Assembly (NCBI GenBank): GCA_013822735.1
Contig: PNKZ01000005.1
Coordinates: 62,001 to 126,000, forward strand
DNA: 64,000 nt
Source of the DNA: Pirellula sp.
GTDB taxonomy: Bacteria; Planctomycetota; Planctomycetia; Pirellulales; PNKZ01
Direction: 5' to 3'
Numbering within the stretch: the stretch's first letter is position 1; each line of letters opens with the position of its first letter. Under the pieces are notes generated by a model, which had not been told where the DNA came from, ran no database searches, and worked only from the letters and a program-made list of their open reading frames with translations. This document shows, one piece after another, positions 34,298 through 43,433 of the stretch. Both the position numbers and the translations under genes were made by a program.

Positions 34298-34906
34298 ATG
34301 TCGTCCCCCGTCGTCTATCGCACCATTCGCGAGCAGATCGTCGAGCAACTCCGCAACGAAGTGCTCTCGGGCGAGATCGCCGAAGGGGAATCGTTGCGCG
34401 AGCAGAAACTGGCGGCCCGGTTCGGCGTGAGCCGAGGCCCGATCCGCGATGCCCTGCTCCAGCTGACGCAAGAAGGTTTGCTCAGCGCCGAGCCGAACCG
34501 AGGGGTCCGCGTTTGCGGCGGGCCGAGCTTGGCGATTCAACCGCTCGTGGTCGAAACGCGCCGGCGGATCGAACGCTTCGCGCTGGAGACGATCTTCGAT
34601 CGAATTACGGCGGAAGACCAGCGCAGCCTCGACGAAGTGCTGGCCCGCTTCAAGACGGCGTGCGAACGGGGCGACATGAAGGAAGTGGTCGAGCGCGATT
34701 TGGCGCTGCACCGCTGGATCGTCGAGCGCGTCGGCGACGCCGATCTCACGGCGATGTGGCTGCAGGTGATCGTGCGGATGCGGCTGCGGTACACGCGTCA
34801 TAAGTCGCTCTTGGATTCGTACCGCGAGCATAAACGCATTGTCGACGCCGTGCGCAAGCGCGACCGCGCGGCGGCGCTCGCGGCGCTCGAGGCAAATATC
34901 GTGTAA
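34298..34906 (+). CDS. GntR family transcriptional regulator, FCD type
   Basis: A 202-residue regulator. ATG 34298 (MSSPVVYRTIREQIVEQLR) has GAGG 5 bases upstream. The N-terminal winged helix is clear: LRNEVLSGEIAEGESLREQKLAARFGVSRGPIRDALLQLTQEGLL. The rest is an all-helical FCD ligand domain: RRRIERFALETIF, then DLALHRWIVERVGDADL (the D-x-x-x-H metal-binding start) and YREHKRIVDAVRKRD with a second His. The conserved ligands suggest a metal and a small carboxylate or sugar-acid effector. The perfect palindrome upstream predicts autoregulation and control of divergent nagA and the PL6-like gene. Confidence 0.9.
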   Translation: MSSPVVYRTIREQIVEQLRNEVLSGEIAEGESLREQKLAARFGVSRGPIRDALLQLTQEGLLSAEPNRGVRVCGGPSLAIQPLVVETRRRIERFALETIFDRITAEDQRSLDEVLARFKTACERGDMKEVVERDLALHRWIVERVGDADLTAMWLQVIVRMRLRYTRHKSLLDSYREHKRIVDAVRKRDRAAALAALEANIV

Positions 34907-34977
34907 CGCTTGTGGAACTGTTCAAGACGTTGGTTAGCCGCGATGCGTAGCAGAACGCGTCTTCTCCTTGAGACTGA

Positions 34978-35018
34978 GATTGCAAAATGAGAATTGCAAA
35001 TTGCAAGTTGCAAATTGT
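34978..35018. repeat. 'gattgcaaaatgagaattgc' repeat (family F) at the start of the DUF1549 gene
   Basis: Matches 37975-38015 in 38 of the first 40 positions and 38443-38483 in the inverted sense. The start codon (34987) and the first codons of the DUF1549/DUF1553 gene are inside it. Confidence 0.9.
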
Positions 35019-37953
35019 GGGCGCCGCCGCGGTGCAGTTGCTTGTCGGCGTGTGGACGTTGGCGGACGCCGAAGAACCGGCGAAGGAACAGCCGCCGTCG
35101 GCCGCGGCCGCGAAAGTGCCCACGGCCGGTGAAGAGCTGTTCACAAGGACCGTCGGTCCCCTCTTGCGCGATAAATGTGCGCAATGCCATGGAGCGGCCG
35201 ACTTGCAAGAAGGAGGGCTGGACGTCACGAGCCGCGCCGCGCTTTTGCGCGGCGGCATGGGCGAGCGCAAGACGTTGGTGCCCCGCAAGCCGGAAGAGAG
35301 CTTGCTCTACATCGTGGCGACGCGCGAAGACCCTGACTTGGCAATGCCGCCGGATGAGAACGAGGCGCTGGCGAAAGACGAGATCGACGCGCTCCGCGCG
35401 TGGATCGCGGCCGGCGCCCCGTGGGTCGAGAGCGCGCCTGCGGCGGCCGCCGTGGTTGCCGCACCGTCGGCTTGGGACTTGTCGCACGCTTCCGACGGCG
35501 TGATGCTGCCGACGAGCGGCGGCTTGTCGCCGAGCTGGACCACCCGCAAATACGAGGCTGCCGACGTGTGGGCCTTTCTGCCGGTGCAGCGCTACGCGGT
35601 TCCCAAGCGCACCGATGCCGCCGGGAAACAGCTCCACCCGATCGATGCATTTCTCCGCGAGAAGCTGGCCGCGAAAGAGCTGGAGCCCGCTCCTCCCGCG
35701 CCGCCCGGCGAATGGCTGCGCCGGGCCTCGTTCGACTTGACCGGCCTGCCGCCGACGCCGAGCGAGGTGGCGGCGTTCGTCTCCCAGTCTGCGGCGAAAG
35801 AAGGAGAGACGAGGAGACAAGGAGAGGGGGAGAAAGAGCGAGCGGCGTACAACGAAGCCATCGACCGTCTGCTCGCCTCGCCGCACTATGGCGAACAAAT
35901 GGCGCGGCACTGGCTCGACGTCGCGCGCTACGCCGACACGAGCGGCTTTTCGAACGACTACGAACGGCCGCACGCGTGGCGGTATCGCGACTACGTGGTC
36001 CGCAGCTTCAACGCCGATAAGCCGTACGACCGGTTCGTGCTGGAGCAGATCGCGGGCGACGAGCTCGATGTCGACGATCCGGAGTTGCAGATCGCCGTCG
36101 GCTTCTTGCGGATGGGCCCTTGGGAACATACGGGCATGAGCGTGGCCGCCGAAACGCGGCAGGCGTTTCTCGACGATGTGACCAACTCCGTCGGCGTGAC
36201 GTTTCTCGGGCAAGGGCTGCGCTGCGCGCGGTGCCACGATCACAAGTTCGACCCGATCCCGACGCGCGACTACTACCGCATTCAGGCCTGTTTCGCGCCG
36301 ACGCAATTTATCGATCGGCCGGTGCCGTTTTTGGCCGGGGAGAATGTGAAGTCGCTGGAGCACACGAAGCCGCAGACCGAGGCACGGCTGGCGGATGCGC
36401 AAGCCAAGTTGGCGGAGTTTAAAGCCAAGAGCGATGCGGCAGTCGCCGCTTGGCTAAAAGAAAACGGATATGCCTCGCTCGACGATGCGCCGCCGAGCAA
36501 ACGGCCGCCGCAACGCTTCTATGGTTTGAGTCCGCAAGAGATGAGCCTATTCAAGGTCAATCAAAAGCGCGAAGCGTACTTTAAGTTGGAGATGCGCCGT
36601 TACACGCCTGAAGCGCTCACGGTATACGACGGACCGAACGTGCTCTTCGACATGCAAACCGGTCGGCCGCAAAATACGGGTATGAAGCAGCAGGGAGTGA
36701 AAAAGGGGGCGGCGAAGCAATCGCAGGAGACGACTGCGGGAAAGAAAGTGCCGGCCACGTTTACGGCAAATGTCGCCCAGCCGGTGTTCATTCTCGCGGG
36801 GGGCTCGTTGGCGTCGCCCGGCGATCGCGTGACGCCCGGCGTATTGAGCGCTTGCTTCCAATCGAGCGACGTGCATCAAGCGACGGCCTGGAACACGGTG
36901 CCGCAGGTGATGAACGGTCGCCGGCTGGCGCTGGCCCGGTGGATTGCGAGCGAGCAGAATCCGCTGACCGCGCGGGTGATGGTGAACCGGATTTGGCAGA
37001 TGCACTTCGGGCGAGGGCTCGTCGCCACGCCGAACAATTTCGGCAGGATGGGCTCGAAGCCGACGCATCCGGAGCTGCTCGATTACTTGGCGGTGTGGTT
37101 CATGGAGCACGATTGGTCGGTGAAGAAGCTGCATCGGCTGATCATGACGTCGGCCGCGTATCGACAGGCGAGCAGCCATCCGCAGTTTGCGAAGGTGAAC
37201 GAACTCGACGCCAAGAACGAGTTGCTGGCGTACTTCCCCGCGCGACGTTTGTCGGCCGAGGAACTGCGCGACACGATGCTCCTAGCGACGGGCGAGCTGA
37301 ACGCGACGGTCGGCGGCCCTCCCGTGTTTCCGGAGATCAATTGGGAAACGGCCTTGCAGCCGCGGCACATCATGGGCTCAGTCGCGCCGGTCTATCAGCC
37401 GTCGCAAACGCCCGCCGAGCGTCATCGCCGGACGCTGTATGCGTTTCAATGCCGCACGCTGGGTGACCCGATGCTCGAGGTGTTCAACCGCCCGACGAGC
37501 GATCTTTCGTGCGAGCGGCGCGATGCGACGACGGTCACCCCGCAAGTGTTCGCGCTCTTCAACGGCCAGTCGGCCCACGATCGAGCGTTGGCGCTCGCGG
37601 CCCGCCTCGGCAAGGAGCACAAACAATTCGACGCCAAACTCGACGCGGCTTACGCGCTGCTCTACGGCCGTTCGCCGACCGACGCCGAGCGCTCGGCGGC
37701 ACGCGAGCACATGACGAAGATGACCGAGCACCACAAGAAGCAATCGCCGCAGCCGACTGCCCCGCCGCAGGTCGTCCGTCGCGAGATGGTGGAAGAACTG
37801 ACGGGCGAGCCGGTCTTCTGGGAAGAAAAGCTCGACGGCATGGCGACGTTCGTGTCGGACCTGAAGCCGTGGCAAGTGGATGCGGAAACGAGGGCCTGGG
37901 GAGAGCTTTGCTTGGTGCTGTTGAACTCGAATGAATTTGTTTATGTACGGTGA
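34987..37953 (+). CDS. DUF1549/DUF1553 protein with planctomycete-type cytochrome domain
   Basis: A 988-residue exported protein of the planctomycete PSCyt1-PSCyt2-PSD1 type. A signal-like N-terminus (MRIANCKLQIVGAAAVQLLVGVWTLADAE) is followed by a cytochrome c-like domain with CAQCHG near residue 63 and LAMPPDE as distal part. DUF1549 (PSCyt2) includes WLRRASFDLTGLPPTPSEVAAF, HWLDVARYADTSGFSNDYERPHAWRYRDYV and RCARCHDHKFDPIPTRDYY, with a second CxxCH. DUF1553 (PSD1) includes RLALARWIASEQNPLTARVMVNRIWQMHFGRGLVATPNNFG and RRTLYAFQC, ending LCLVLLNSNEFVYVR. The function of these very abundant planctomycete proteins is unknown; most act with a DUF1501 partner, found here one gene further on. Confidence 0.9.
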   Translation: MRIANCKLQIVGAAAVQLLVGVWTLADAEEPAKEQPPSAAAAKVPTAGEELFTRTVGPLLRDKCAQCHGAADLQEGGLDVTSRAALLRGGMGERKTLVPRKPEESLLYIVATREDPDLAMPPDENEALAKDEIDALRAWIAAGAPWVESAPAAAAVVAAPSAWDLSHASDGVMLPTSGGLSPSWTTRKYEAADVWAFLPVQRYAVPKRTDAAGKQLHPIDAFLREKLAAKELEPAPPAPPGEWLRRASFDLTGLPPTPSEVAAFVSQSAAKEGETRRQGEGEKERAAYNEAIDRLLASPHYGEQMARHWLDVARYADTSGFSNDYERPHAWRYRDYVVRSFNADKPYDRFVLEQIAGDELDVDDPELQIAVGFLRMGPWEHTGMSVAAETRQAFLDDVTNSVGVTFLGQGLRCARCHDHKFDPIPTRDYYRIQACFAPTQFIDRPVPFLAGENVKSLEHTKPQTEARLADAQAKLAEFKAKSDAAVAAWLKENGYASLDDAPPSKRPPQRFYGLSPQEMSLFKVNQKREAYFKLEMRRYTPEALTVYDGPNVLFDMQTGRPQNTGMKQQGVKKGAAKQSQETTAGKKVPATFTANVAQPVFILAGGSLASPGDRVTPGVLSACFQSSDVHQATAWNTVPQVMNGRRLALARWIASEQNPLTARVMVNRIWQMHFGRGLVATPNNFGRMGSKPTHPELLDYLAVWFMEHDWSVKKLHRLIMTSAAYRQASSHPQFAKVNELDAKNELLAYFPARRLSAEELRDTMLLATGELNATVGGPPVFPEINWETALQPRHIMGSVAPVYQPSQTPAERHRRTLYAFQCRTLGDPMLEVFNRPTSDLSCERRDATTVTPQVFALFNGQSAHDRALALAARLGKEHKQFDAKLDAAYALLYGRSPTDAERSAAREHMTKMTEHHKKQSPQPTAPPQVVRREMVEELTGEPVFWEEKLDGMATFVSDLKPWQVDAETRAWGELCLVLLNSNEFVYVR

Positions 37954-37974
37954 CGTGGATCGTTCTCAGAAGGC

Positions 37975-38015
37975 GATTGCAAAATGAGAATTGCAAATCG
38001 CAAATTGCAAATTGG
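37975..38015. repeat. 41-bp inverted repeat, left end of the four-helix-bundle unit (family F)
   Basis: Begins GATTGCAAAATGAGAATTGC and ends GCAAATTGG. It agrees in 38 of 41 positions with the reverse complement of 38443-38483. Confidence 0.92.
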
Positions 38016-38030
38016 CCTGTCGGAGTCGTT

Positions 38031-38429
38031 ATGAGTAAAGGTGAGGAACGCCCAACGCCCGCCGACGAGCTTTCCGAGCGCATCTTAGATTGCGCGGCGC
38101 GTATTGGAAAACTTGTTGATGCGATACCGGATACACGCTTGGGTAGACATATCGCCGGGCAGATCGTGCGTTGCGGAACTTCGCCGGTGGCCAACTACGA
38201 AGAAGCCCGCAGCGCCGAAAGTCGCCGCGATTTTGTACACAAGCTCGGAATTTGTTTGAAGGAATTACGCGAATCTCGAGGTTGGATTCGCTTGCTGATC
38301 CGCACGGAGTCGTTGTCGATCAAGAAGCTGCAGCCTCTCCTTGATGAATGCGAGCAACTCATGAAGATTATCGGCCGCTCGATCGTTACCGCGAAACGCG
38401 CGGGACTAAAAGAAAAGCCCAATCGTTAG
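38031..38429 (+). CDS. Four-helix-bundle protein (S23 rRNA intervening-sequence type)
   Basis: A 132-residue all-helical protein. ATG 38031 (MSKGEERPTPADELSERILD) has CGGAG 6 bases upstream. The family signatures are visible: IPDTRLGRHIAGQIVRCGTSPVANYEEARSAESRRDFVHKLGICLKELRESRGWIRLLI and LLDECEQLMKIIGRSI. It belongs to the S23/IVP family, first seen inside 23S rRNA intervening sequences and structurally related to Avd of diversity-generating retroelements. Here it is not in rRNA: it interrupts the DUF1549 to DUF1501 gene pair and is enclosed by 41-bp inverted repeats 15 bases before the start and 13 bases after the stop. The molecular role is unknown; nucleic-acid binding is suggested for some relatives. 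Confidence 0.88.
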   Translation: MSKGEERPTPADELSERILDCAARIGKLVDAIPDTRLGRHIAGQIVRCGTSPVANYEEARSAESRRDFVHKLGICLKELRESRGWIRLLIRTESLSIKKLQPLLDECEQLMKIIGRSIVTAKRAGLKEKPNR

Positions 38430-38442
38430 CGTCCGGCTCCCT

Positions 38443-38483
38443 CCAATTTGCAATTTGCATTTTGCAATTCTCAATTTGCAATC
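38443..38483. repeat. 41-bp inverted repeat, right end of the four-helix-bundle unit (family F)
   Basis: Begins CCAATTTGCAATTTGC and ends TTTGCAATC. Inverted copy of 37975-38015 with three differences. Confidence 0.92.
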
Positions 38484-38505
38484 AACTCGTTCCCCAAGCA
38501 TCGCC

Positions 38506-39924
38506 ATGATTCCAACATCGCACAGTCCCGCGTTCAATCGTCGCCAACTCCTCTTCGGTCTCGGCGCCACGCTTGGCACGGCCGCTTTTAATAGCTTGCT
38601 GGCTGCAGAAAAGGCCGTACGTGCGGCCGGCCCGCTCGCGCCGAAGCCTGCGCACATGGAAGCGAAGGCCAAGCGTTGCATCTTCCTCTATATGGAAGGA
38701 GGCCCCAGCCATATCGATACGTTTGATCCCAAGCCGGCATTGTCGAAGCTGCACATGAAGGAGTTTGAGCGGCAGGATAAATTCGCGTCGGCGATGGCGA
38801 GCGGCAAGCGGTATTACGTCGAGAGCCCCTTCAAGTTTCGCCAGGTCGGCAAGGCCGGCTTGTCGATGTGTGAGCACTATGAACACTTAGCGTCGGTCGC
38901 CGACGAGCTCTGTATGTATCGCGGCTGTCAGGCCGAGAGCATCGACCATCCGACGGCCTGCTACCACATGAACACCGGCAATCGCTTCGCCGGCGATCCT
39001 GCGGTCGGCGCTTGGGTCACGTACGGTCTCGGCACGGAGAATCAGAACCTGCCGGCGTTCGTCGTCTTGAGCGAGGCGTCGTACCCGCAGGGTGGCGCGG
39101 CCAATTGGTCGAACGGCTTCCTGCCGGCCTTCTACCAAGGGACGACCCTCCGTTCGCACGGCTCGCCGATTCTTGATCTGTCGCCGCCGCCGCACGTGAC
39201 GCGCGACGTGCAACGGGCCAACCTCGACTTGCTCGCGAAGTTCAACGAGGCCGACCGTGCCCGACATCCGCATCACGACGAACTCGCCGCGCGCATGGAA
39301 TCGTACGAGCTGGCGTTTCGGATGCAGGCCGAAGTTCCCGGCGTCATCGACTTGAACCGCGAAGACGCGGCGACGCTCGAGCGCTACGGCGTGAACGAAC
39401 CGGCGACCGCCGACTTCGGACGGCGCTGCCTCTTGGCGCGCCGGCTGCTCGAGGCGGGCGTCCGGTTCGTGCAGGTCTACGCCGGCGGTTGGGACTCGCA
39501 CGACTACCTGGCCAAATCGCACGCCGCGCGCATCCGCTCGGTCGATAAGCCGATGGCCGCGCTCATCGCGGATCTGAAACAGCGCGGACTGCTGGACGAA
39601 ACCTTGGTCGTTTCGGCCGGCGAATTCGGCCGCTCGCCCGACAACGGCGTTCGCGGCGGGTCGAGCACCATCGGACGCGACCACAACGCCAAAGCGATGA
39701 CCGTGTGGCTAGCCGGCGGCGGCGTGAAGCGCGGCAGTGTCATTGGCGCGACCGACGAACTCGGCGCCGCGGCCGTCGAGGTGGTGAACCCGATCGCCAA
39801 CCTGCACGTGACGCTGCTGCATCTCTTGGGCCTGAACGACGACAAGCTCCGCTTCTTCCACGAAGGGCGGTTCAAGCAGATCTCGCAAACCGGCGGCCGG
39901 GTCATCAAAGAACTGCTGGCGTAA
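38506..39924 (+). CDS. DUF1501 domain protein
   Basis: A 472-residue exported protein. I start at ATG 38506 (MIPTSHSPAFNRRQLLFGLGATLG), because the upstream codons come from the repeat. The N-terminus carries an RR-type (Tat-like) signal, NRRQLLFGLGA. Sulfatase/alkaline-phosphatase-like fold motifs follow: CIFLYMEGGPSHIDTFDPKP, GCQAESIDHPTACYHMNTG, FVQVYAGGWDSHDYL and VVSAGEFGRSPDNG with GRDHNAKAMTVWLAGGGVKRG. DUF1501 genes nearly always follow a DUF1549/DUF1553 gene directly; here the four-helix-bundle unit sits between them. The pair probably works outside the cytoplasm, but substrate and reaction are unknown. Confidence 0.9.
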   Translation: MIPTSHSPAFNRRQLLFGLGATLGTAAFNSLLAAEKAVRAAGPLAPKPAHMEAKAKRCIFLYMEGGPSHIDTFDPKPALSKLHMKEFERQDKFASAMASGKRYYVESPFKFRQVGKAGLSMCEHYEHLASVADELCMYRGCQAESIDHPTACYHMNTGNRFAGDPAVGAWVTYGLGTENQNLPAFVVLSEASYPQGGAANWSNGFLPAFYQGTTLRSHGSPILDLSPPPHVTRDVQRANLDLLAKFNEADRARHPHHDELAARMESYELAFRMQAEVPGVIDLNREDAATLERYGVNEPATADFGRRCLLARRLLEAGVRFVQVYAGGWDSHDYLAKSHAARIRSVDKPMAALIADLKQRGLLDETLVVSAGEFGRSPDNGVRGGSSTIGRDHNAKAMTVWLAGGGVKRGSVIGATDELGAAAVEVVNPIANLHVTLLHLLGLNDDKLRFFHEGRFKQISQTGGRVIKELLA

Positions 39925-40092
39925 GGATGGCGGCTCGGTAAAACGACTGGAAAAGCGTGCCGGCAAACGCGGATCGGCCGGCTTGCTCGTAACATTTCTT
40001 TCCCCTTCGCGCTGAGGACGAACGAAGCGGCGACGCCCCCAAAGGGGGCCGGCGTCGGTAGTCGTTCGGCATCACTTTGCGAGGGTTTGGCG

Positions 40093-42057
40093 ATGTTCTC
40101 CGCGAGCACTCATTTCGTCCGCCGGTCGCTCGATTCCATCTTCTGGCAGGCCCTCTTCGCACTGCTCGTCCTCGCGACGATGTGCAAAGCGGAAGAAGCT
40201 TCGGAACCGCGCTATCCGTTTCCGGTCGAACCGCCGGCGATCCTCGCGAGGCCGGCCGTTAAGGAACTAGGACCCGCTCCGCAGCTTTCCGCCGAGGAGC
40301 GCCGGCTTCTCGAAAAAGCCTATACCCTGCGCGACGACGTCGCGGCGCGCGACACCGCCGACTACGATCGACTCGTCCTTGACCTCTTGTTCACCGGTTC
40401 GGGCGCATCGACGGCGGAAGAACTCGCCGATCTACGCCGGCAGTTCGACCGAGTCGTAACGTCTGCTCGCGCGGCGGTTGAAGGTCGCAAGCCGGACGCG
40501 CACGCGGGCGAAGTCTTGATGCAGTTTCTCCATGCCGATTTGCTCAAGGGGGGCTACGTCGCCGACCAATCGTCGTTGGTCGAAACCTTTCGCGCGCACA
40601 CTTACAACTGCGTCTCATCGTCCGCCGCGTACTACGCCGTGGGCCGCGCGCTCGGGATGAAATTTCGGGTGATCTGTATTCCCGGCAACAACTGGGTCGA
40701 CGGGCATGTCTGCCTCGATCTGATCGACGGCGACCGCACGTATCAACTCGAGCCGACCAATCCCGACGGCTTCGATTGGGAAACGAAGATCAATCGGCCG
40801 GGCGTCACGGTGGCGGGCTTCGGCTTGTCGCCCGACCGCAAAGAGGGCTACGCGACCGACGGTCTCGCCTTAGCGGCGTGCATCTATCGCAATCGCTCGG
40901 TGGCCGTAACGAAAGGAAACGCGAAGGGGGATGCCGCCGGCGATCGCGATTATGCCGCGGCCGCGAGCCTCGTGGTGCGGGCCCTGATGTGCGCGCCGTA
41001 CGATCCGTCGTCGATTCACAGCCTGCAGGCCGTGTATGTAAATTGGGGCCCCGCCGCTTCCGAGGCCGGCCGCTACGAAGAGGCCATCGCCGCGCTCGAG
41101 CAAGGGTTGGCCCTGACCAATCACCGCGACGTGCGCAACAATATGGCCGTGGTCGGCCTCCGCTGGATGCGCCATCTCACCACCACGAAGCAAGACGCCG
41201 CGGCGGAAGCCGCCGCGCGGCGCGTTGCGAAGCTGCTCCCCGACGACGCCGATTTTCAAGGGGCCGGCCTCTGGAAGCACGTGGCCGACGAAGCTTTCGA
41301 AGCCGACGACGGCGGACCCGTCGCGCTCGACCTCGTCCGACGGGCCCTGCAAGTGGCCGACCCGACGACGCACGTCGAGCTCCGCGAGTATCGCATCGCG
41401 CTCTTGCGCCGCTGGTCGCAATGGCATCTTCGCAAGGGAGACGTCGACGGCTCGCTGGCCGTGCTCCGGCGCGGGCTGGAGTTCGACGCCGCTTCGCCGG
41501 AGTTGGCCGAAGGAGTCGGCTACCATGTTTACGAAGCGCTATCGCTGGTCGACCCGGCCGGGGCGAAGCCGCAGGAGGCCGTGGCGCACTTTGAGAAAGT
41601 CGCGCAAACGTTTCCCGGCCTAGCCGCGGTCTCCGAACACGGCTTCGGGCACGCCCGTCGCTCGATTCGCGACCTCTGCGAGGCGGGCAAGTTCGCCGAA
41701 GCGCTCGCGAAGGTCGAGCAATATGCGCCGGTCGTCGCCGATGCGGCGCAGCGTCGTAGCATCGCCGCCGAAGCTTGGGATGCTTGGGGATCGCACCTCC
41801 GCGACGAAAAGAACTGGACCGCCGCCGTGGCGAAGTACGTCGAAGGTCTGCAAGCGCTCCCGGCCGACGACGAACTCCTGCGCGGCGCCACGATCACCGT
41901 CGATCGCTGGGCGGAGATCTTGATCGACGCTCAGAAATGGGACGACGCCATCGCCGCCTACGACCACGGGCTCAAATACTTCCCCGAGAACGGCCACCTG
42001 ACGCACAACCGCGAGTACTGCCTCGCGAAGAAGGCGGAAGCCGCGGCGGCGAAGTAG
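40093..42057 (+). CDS. Transglutaminase-like/TPR protein with membrane anchor
   Basis: A 654-residue protein; ATG 40093 with GCGAGGG 7 bases upstream. Residues about 18-32 (FWQALFALLVLATMC) form a signal or anchor. Residues 60-250 look like a transglutaminase-type cysteine-protease fold: FRAHTYNCVSSSAAYYAVGRALGMKFRVICI gives the Cys, NNWVDGHVCLDLIDGDRTYQLEPTNPDG gives the His and Asp. The rest (about 300-654) consists of helical repeats of TPR type: GRYEEAIAALEQGLALTNHRDVRNN, KNWTAAVAKYVEGLQALPADDELL and KWDDAIAAYDHGLKYFPEN. The combination is known in planctomycete and myxobacterial hypothetical proteins. The substrate is unknown; the repeats suggest assembly of a complex. Confidence 0.75.
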   Translation: MFSASTHFVRRSLDSIFWQALFALLVLATMCKAEEASEPRYPFPVEPPAILARPAVKELGPAPQLSAEERRLLEKAYTLRDDVAARDTADYDRLVLDLLFTGSGASTAEELADLRRQFDRVVTSARAAVEGRKPDAHAGEVLMQFLHADLLKGGYVADQSSLVETFRAHTYNCVSSSAAYYAVGRALGMKFRVICIPGNNWVDGHVCLDLIDGDRTYQLEPTNPDGFDWETKINRPGVTVAGFGLSPDRKEGYATDGLALAACIYRNRSVAVTKGNAKGDAAGDRDYAAAASLVVRALMCAPYDPSSIHSLQAVYVNWGPAASEAGRYEEAIAALEQGLALTNHRDVRNNMAVVGLRWMRHLTTTKQDAAAEAAARRVAKLLPDDADFQGAGLWKHVADEAFEADDGGPVALDLVRRALQVADPTTHVELREYRIALLRRWSQWHLRKGDVDGSLAVLRRGLEFDAASPELAEGVGYHVYEALSLVDPAGAKPQEAVAHFEKVAQTFPGLAAVSEHGFGHARRSIRDLCEAGKFAEALAKVEQYAPVVADAAQRRSIAAEAWDAWGSHLRDEKNWTAAVAKYVEGLQALPADDELLRGATITVDRWAEILIDAQKWDDAIAAYDHGLKYFPENGHLTHNREYCLAKKAEAAAAK

Positions 42058-42156
42058 TCGCGTTACCGCTGGTCGAAAGTCGCTCGAGTAATTGATGTGG
42101 ACGTATGTTCACGTGCCGCTAGAATACCGTAAATCCCACGGTTTGAGCGGCTTTCC

Positions 42157-43413
42157 ATGGACGTGCGGCAGAAACTTGCGATCCTCGCCGACGCGGCGAA
42201 GTACGACGCGTCGTGCGCCTCCAGCGGCTCGCGCACCAAGCGTGAGGGGGCGACGCTCGGCAGCACCGAAGGAATGGGAATCTGCCATAGCTATACGCCC
42301 GACGGCCGGTGCGTGTCGCTGCTCAAGATTCTCTTTACCAACTACTGCATCTACGACTGCAAGTTCTGCGTCAACCGCGTAACGAGCGACGTTCCTCGCG
42401 CCCGCTTCACGGTCGCCGAAGTTGTGAAGCTCACGCTGGAGTTCTACCGGCGCAACTACATCGAAGGGCTGTTTCTCAGCTCGGGCATTATTCAAACGCC
42501 CGACTACACGATGGAGCAGCTCGTCGCCGTGGCGCGGAGCTTGCGCACGGAGCACCGTTACGGCGGCTACATCCATTTGAAGACGATCCCCGGCTGCAGC
42601 GACAAACTTTTGGCCGAGGCCGGCCTGCACGCCGATCGACTTAGCGTCAACATCGAACTTCCCACGGCCGTCGACCTCGCGGCGCTCGCGCCCGAGAAGG
42701 AGCGGCCGGTCATCGAAAGCTCGATGGTCGAAATCCACGGCCGCATCGACGAACAGCGGGCCGATCGCAAGGCCGGCTTCCGCGCACCCGCCTTCGCGCC
42801 GGCGGGCCAGAGCACGCAAATGATCGTCGGCGCCACGCCGACGCCCGACCGGCAGATCCTCACCACGGCGAGCGAACTCTACGACGCGCACCGCCTGCGG
42901 CGCGTCTACTATTCGGCGTTCAGCCCCATTCCGCACGGCGACGGCCGCTTGCCTCCCGATCGGCCGCCGCTGGTGCGCGAGCACCGGCTGTATCAGGCCG
43001 ACTGGCTCTTGCGCTTCTACGGCTTCGAGGTCGACGAACTCGTCACGCCGACGCTGCCCAACCTCGATTTGGAAATCGATCCCAAGCTCGCTTGGGCCTT
43101 GCAGCATCGCGAGCAGTTTCCGGTCGACGTGAATCGCGCCCCGCGCGAACTACTGCTCCGTATCCCGGGCGTCGGCGTGCGAACGGTCGACCGCCTGCTC
43201 CGGCAGCGGCGCGTCCGCGCCTTGAGGGCCGCGGATCTGAAAAAACTACGCGTCGCCTGGAACCGCGCGCGGCATTTTCTTTGCACGGCCGACCACCAGC
43301 CGCGCGCTCGCGACCTCGAGAGCTTGGTCCTCCGCGAACGGCTCACGGCCACCGCGCCGCGGCAAATGCAATTGTTCGACGCCGCCCCATCGGCCCAAAG
43401 CGGCGAAGTCTGA
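42157..43413 (+). CDS. Putative DNA modification/repair radical SAM protein
   Basis: A 418-residue radical SAM enzyme (TIGR03916-type) starting at ATG 42157 (MDVRQKLAILADAAKYDASCASSGS). The [4Fe-4S] motif is the cysteine triplet in CIYDCKFC, preceded by ILFTNY. GLFLSSGIIQTPDYTMEQLV, LKTIPGC and GATPTPDRQILTTASELY are family features. The C-terminal part (VNRAPRELLLRIPGVGVRTVDRLLRQRR) is a helix-hairpin-helix DNA-binding domain. Its partner gene, 20 bases downstream, encodes TIGR03915 fused to UdgX; this two-gene set is conserved across bacteria and is thought to act in DNA repair, although the lesion handled is unknown. Confidence 0.92.
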   Translation: MDVRQKLAILADAAKYDASCASSGSRTKREGATLGSTEGMGICHSYTPDGRCVSLLKILFTNYCIYDCKFCVNRVTSDVPRARFTVAEVVKLTLEFYRRNYIEGLFLSSGIIQTPDYTMEQLVAVARSLRTEHRYGGYIHLKTIPGCSDKLLAEAGLHADRLSVNIELPTAVDLAALAPEKERPVIESSMVEIHGRIDEQRADRKAGFRAPAFAPAGQSTQMIVGATPTPDRQILTTASELYDAHRLRRVYYSAFSPIPHGDGRLPPDRPPLVREHRLYQADWLLRFYGFEVDELVTPTLPNLDLEIDPKLAWALQHREQFPVDVNRAPRELLLRIPGVGVRTVDRLLRQRRVRALRAADLKKLRVAWNRARHFLCTADHQPRARDLESLVLRERLTATAPRQMQLFDAAPSAQSGEV

Positions 43414-43433
43414 CTTCTCAGGACCACGATCTC

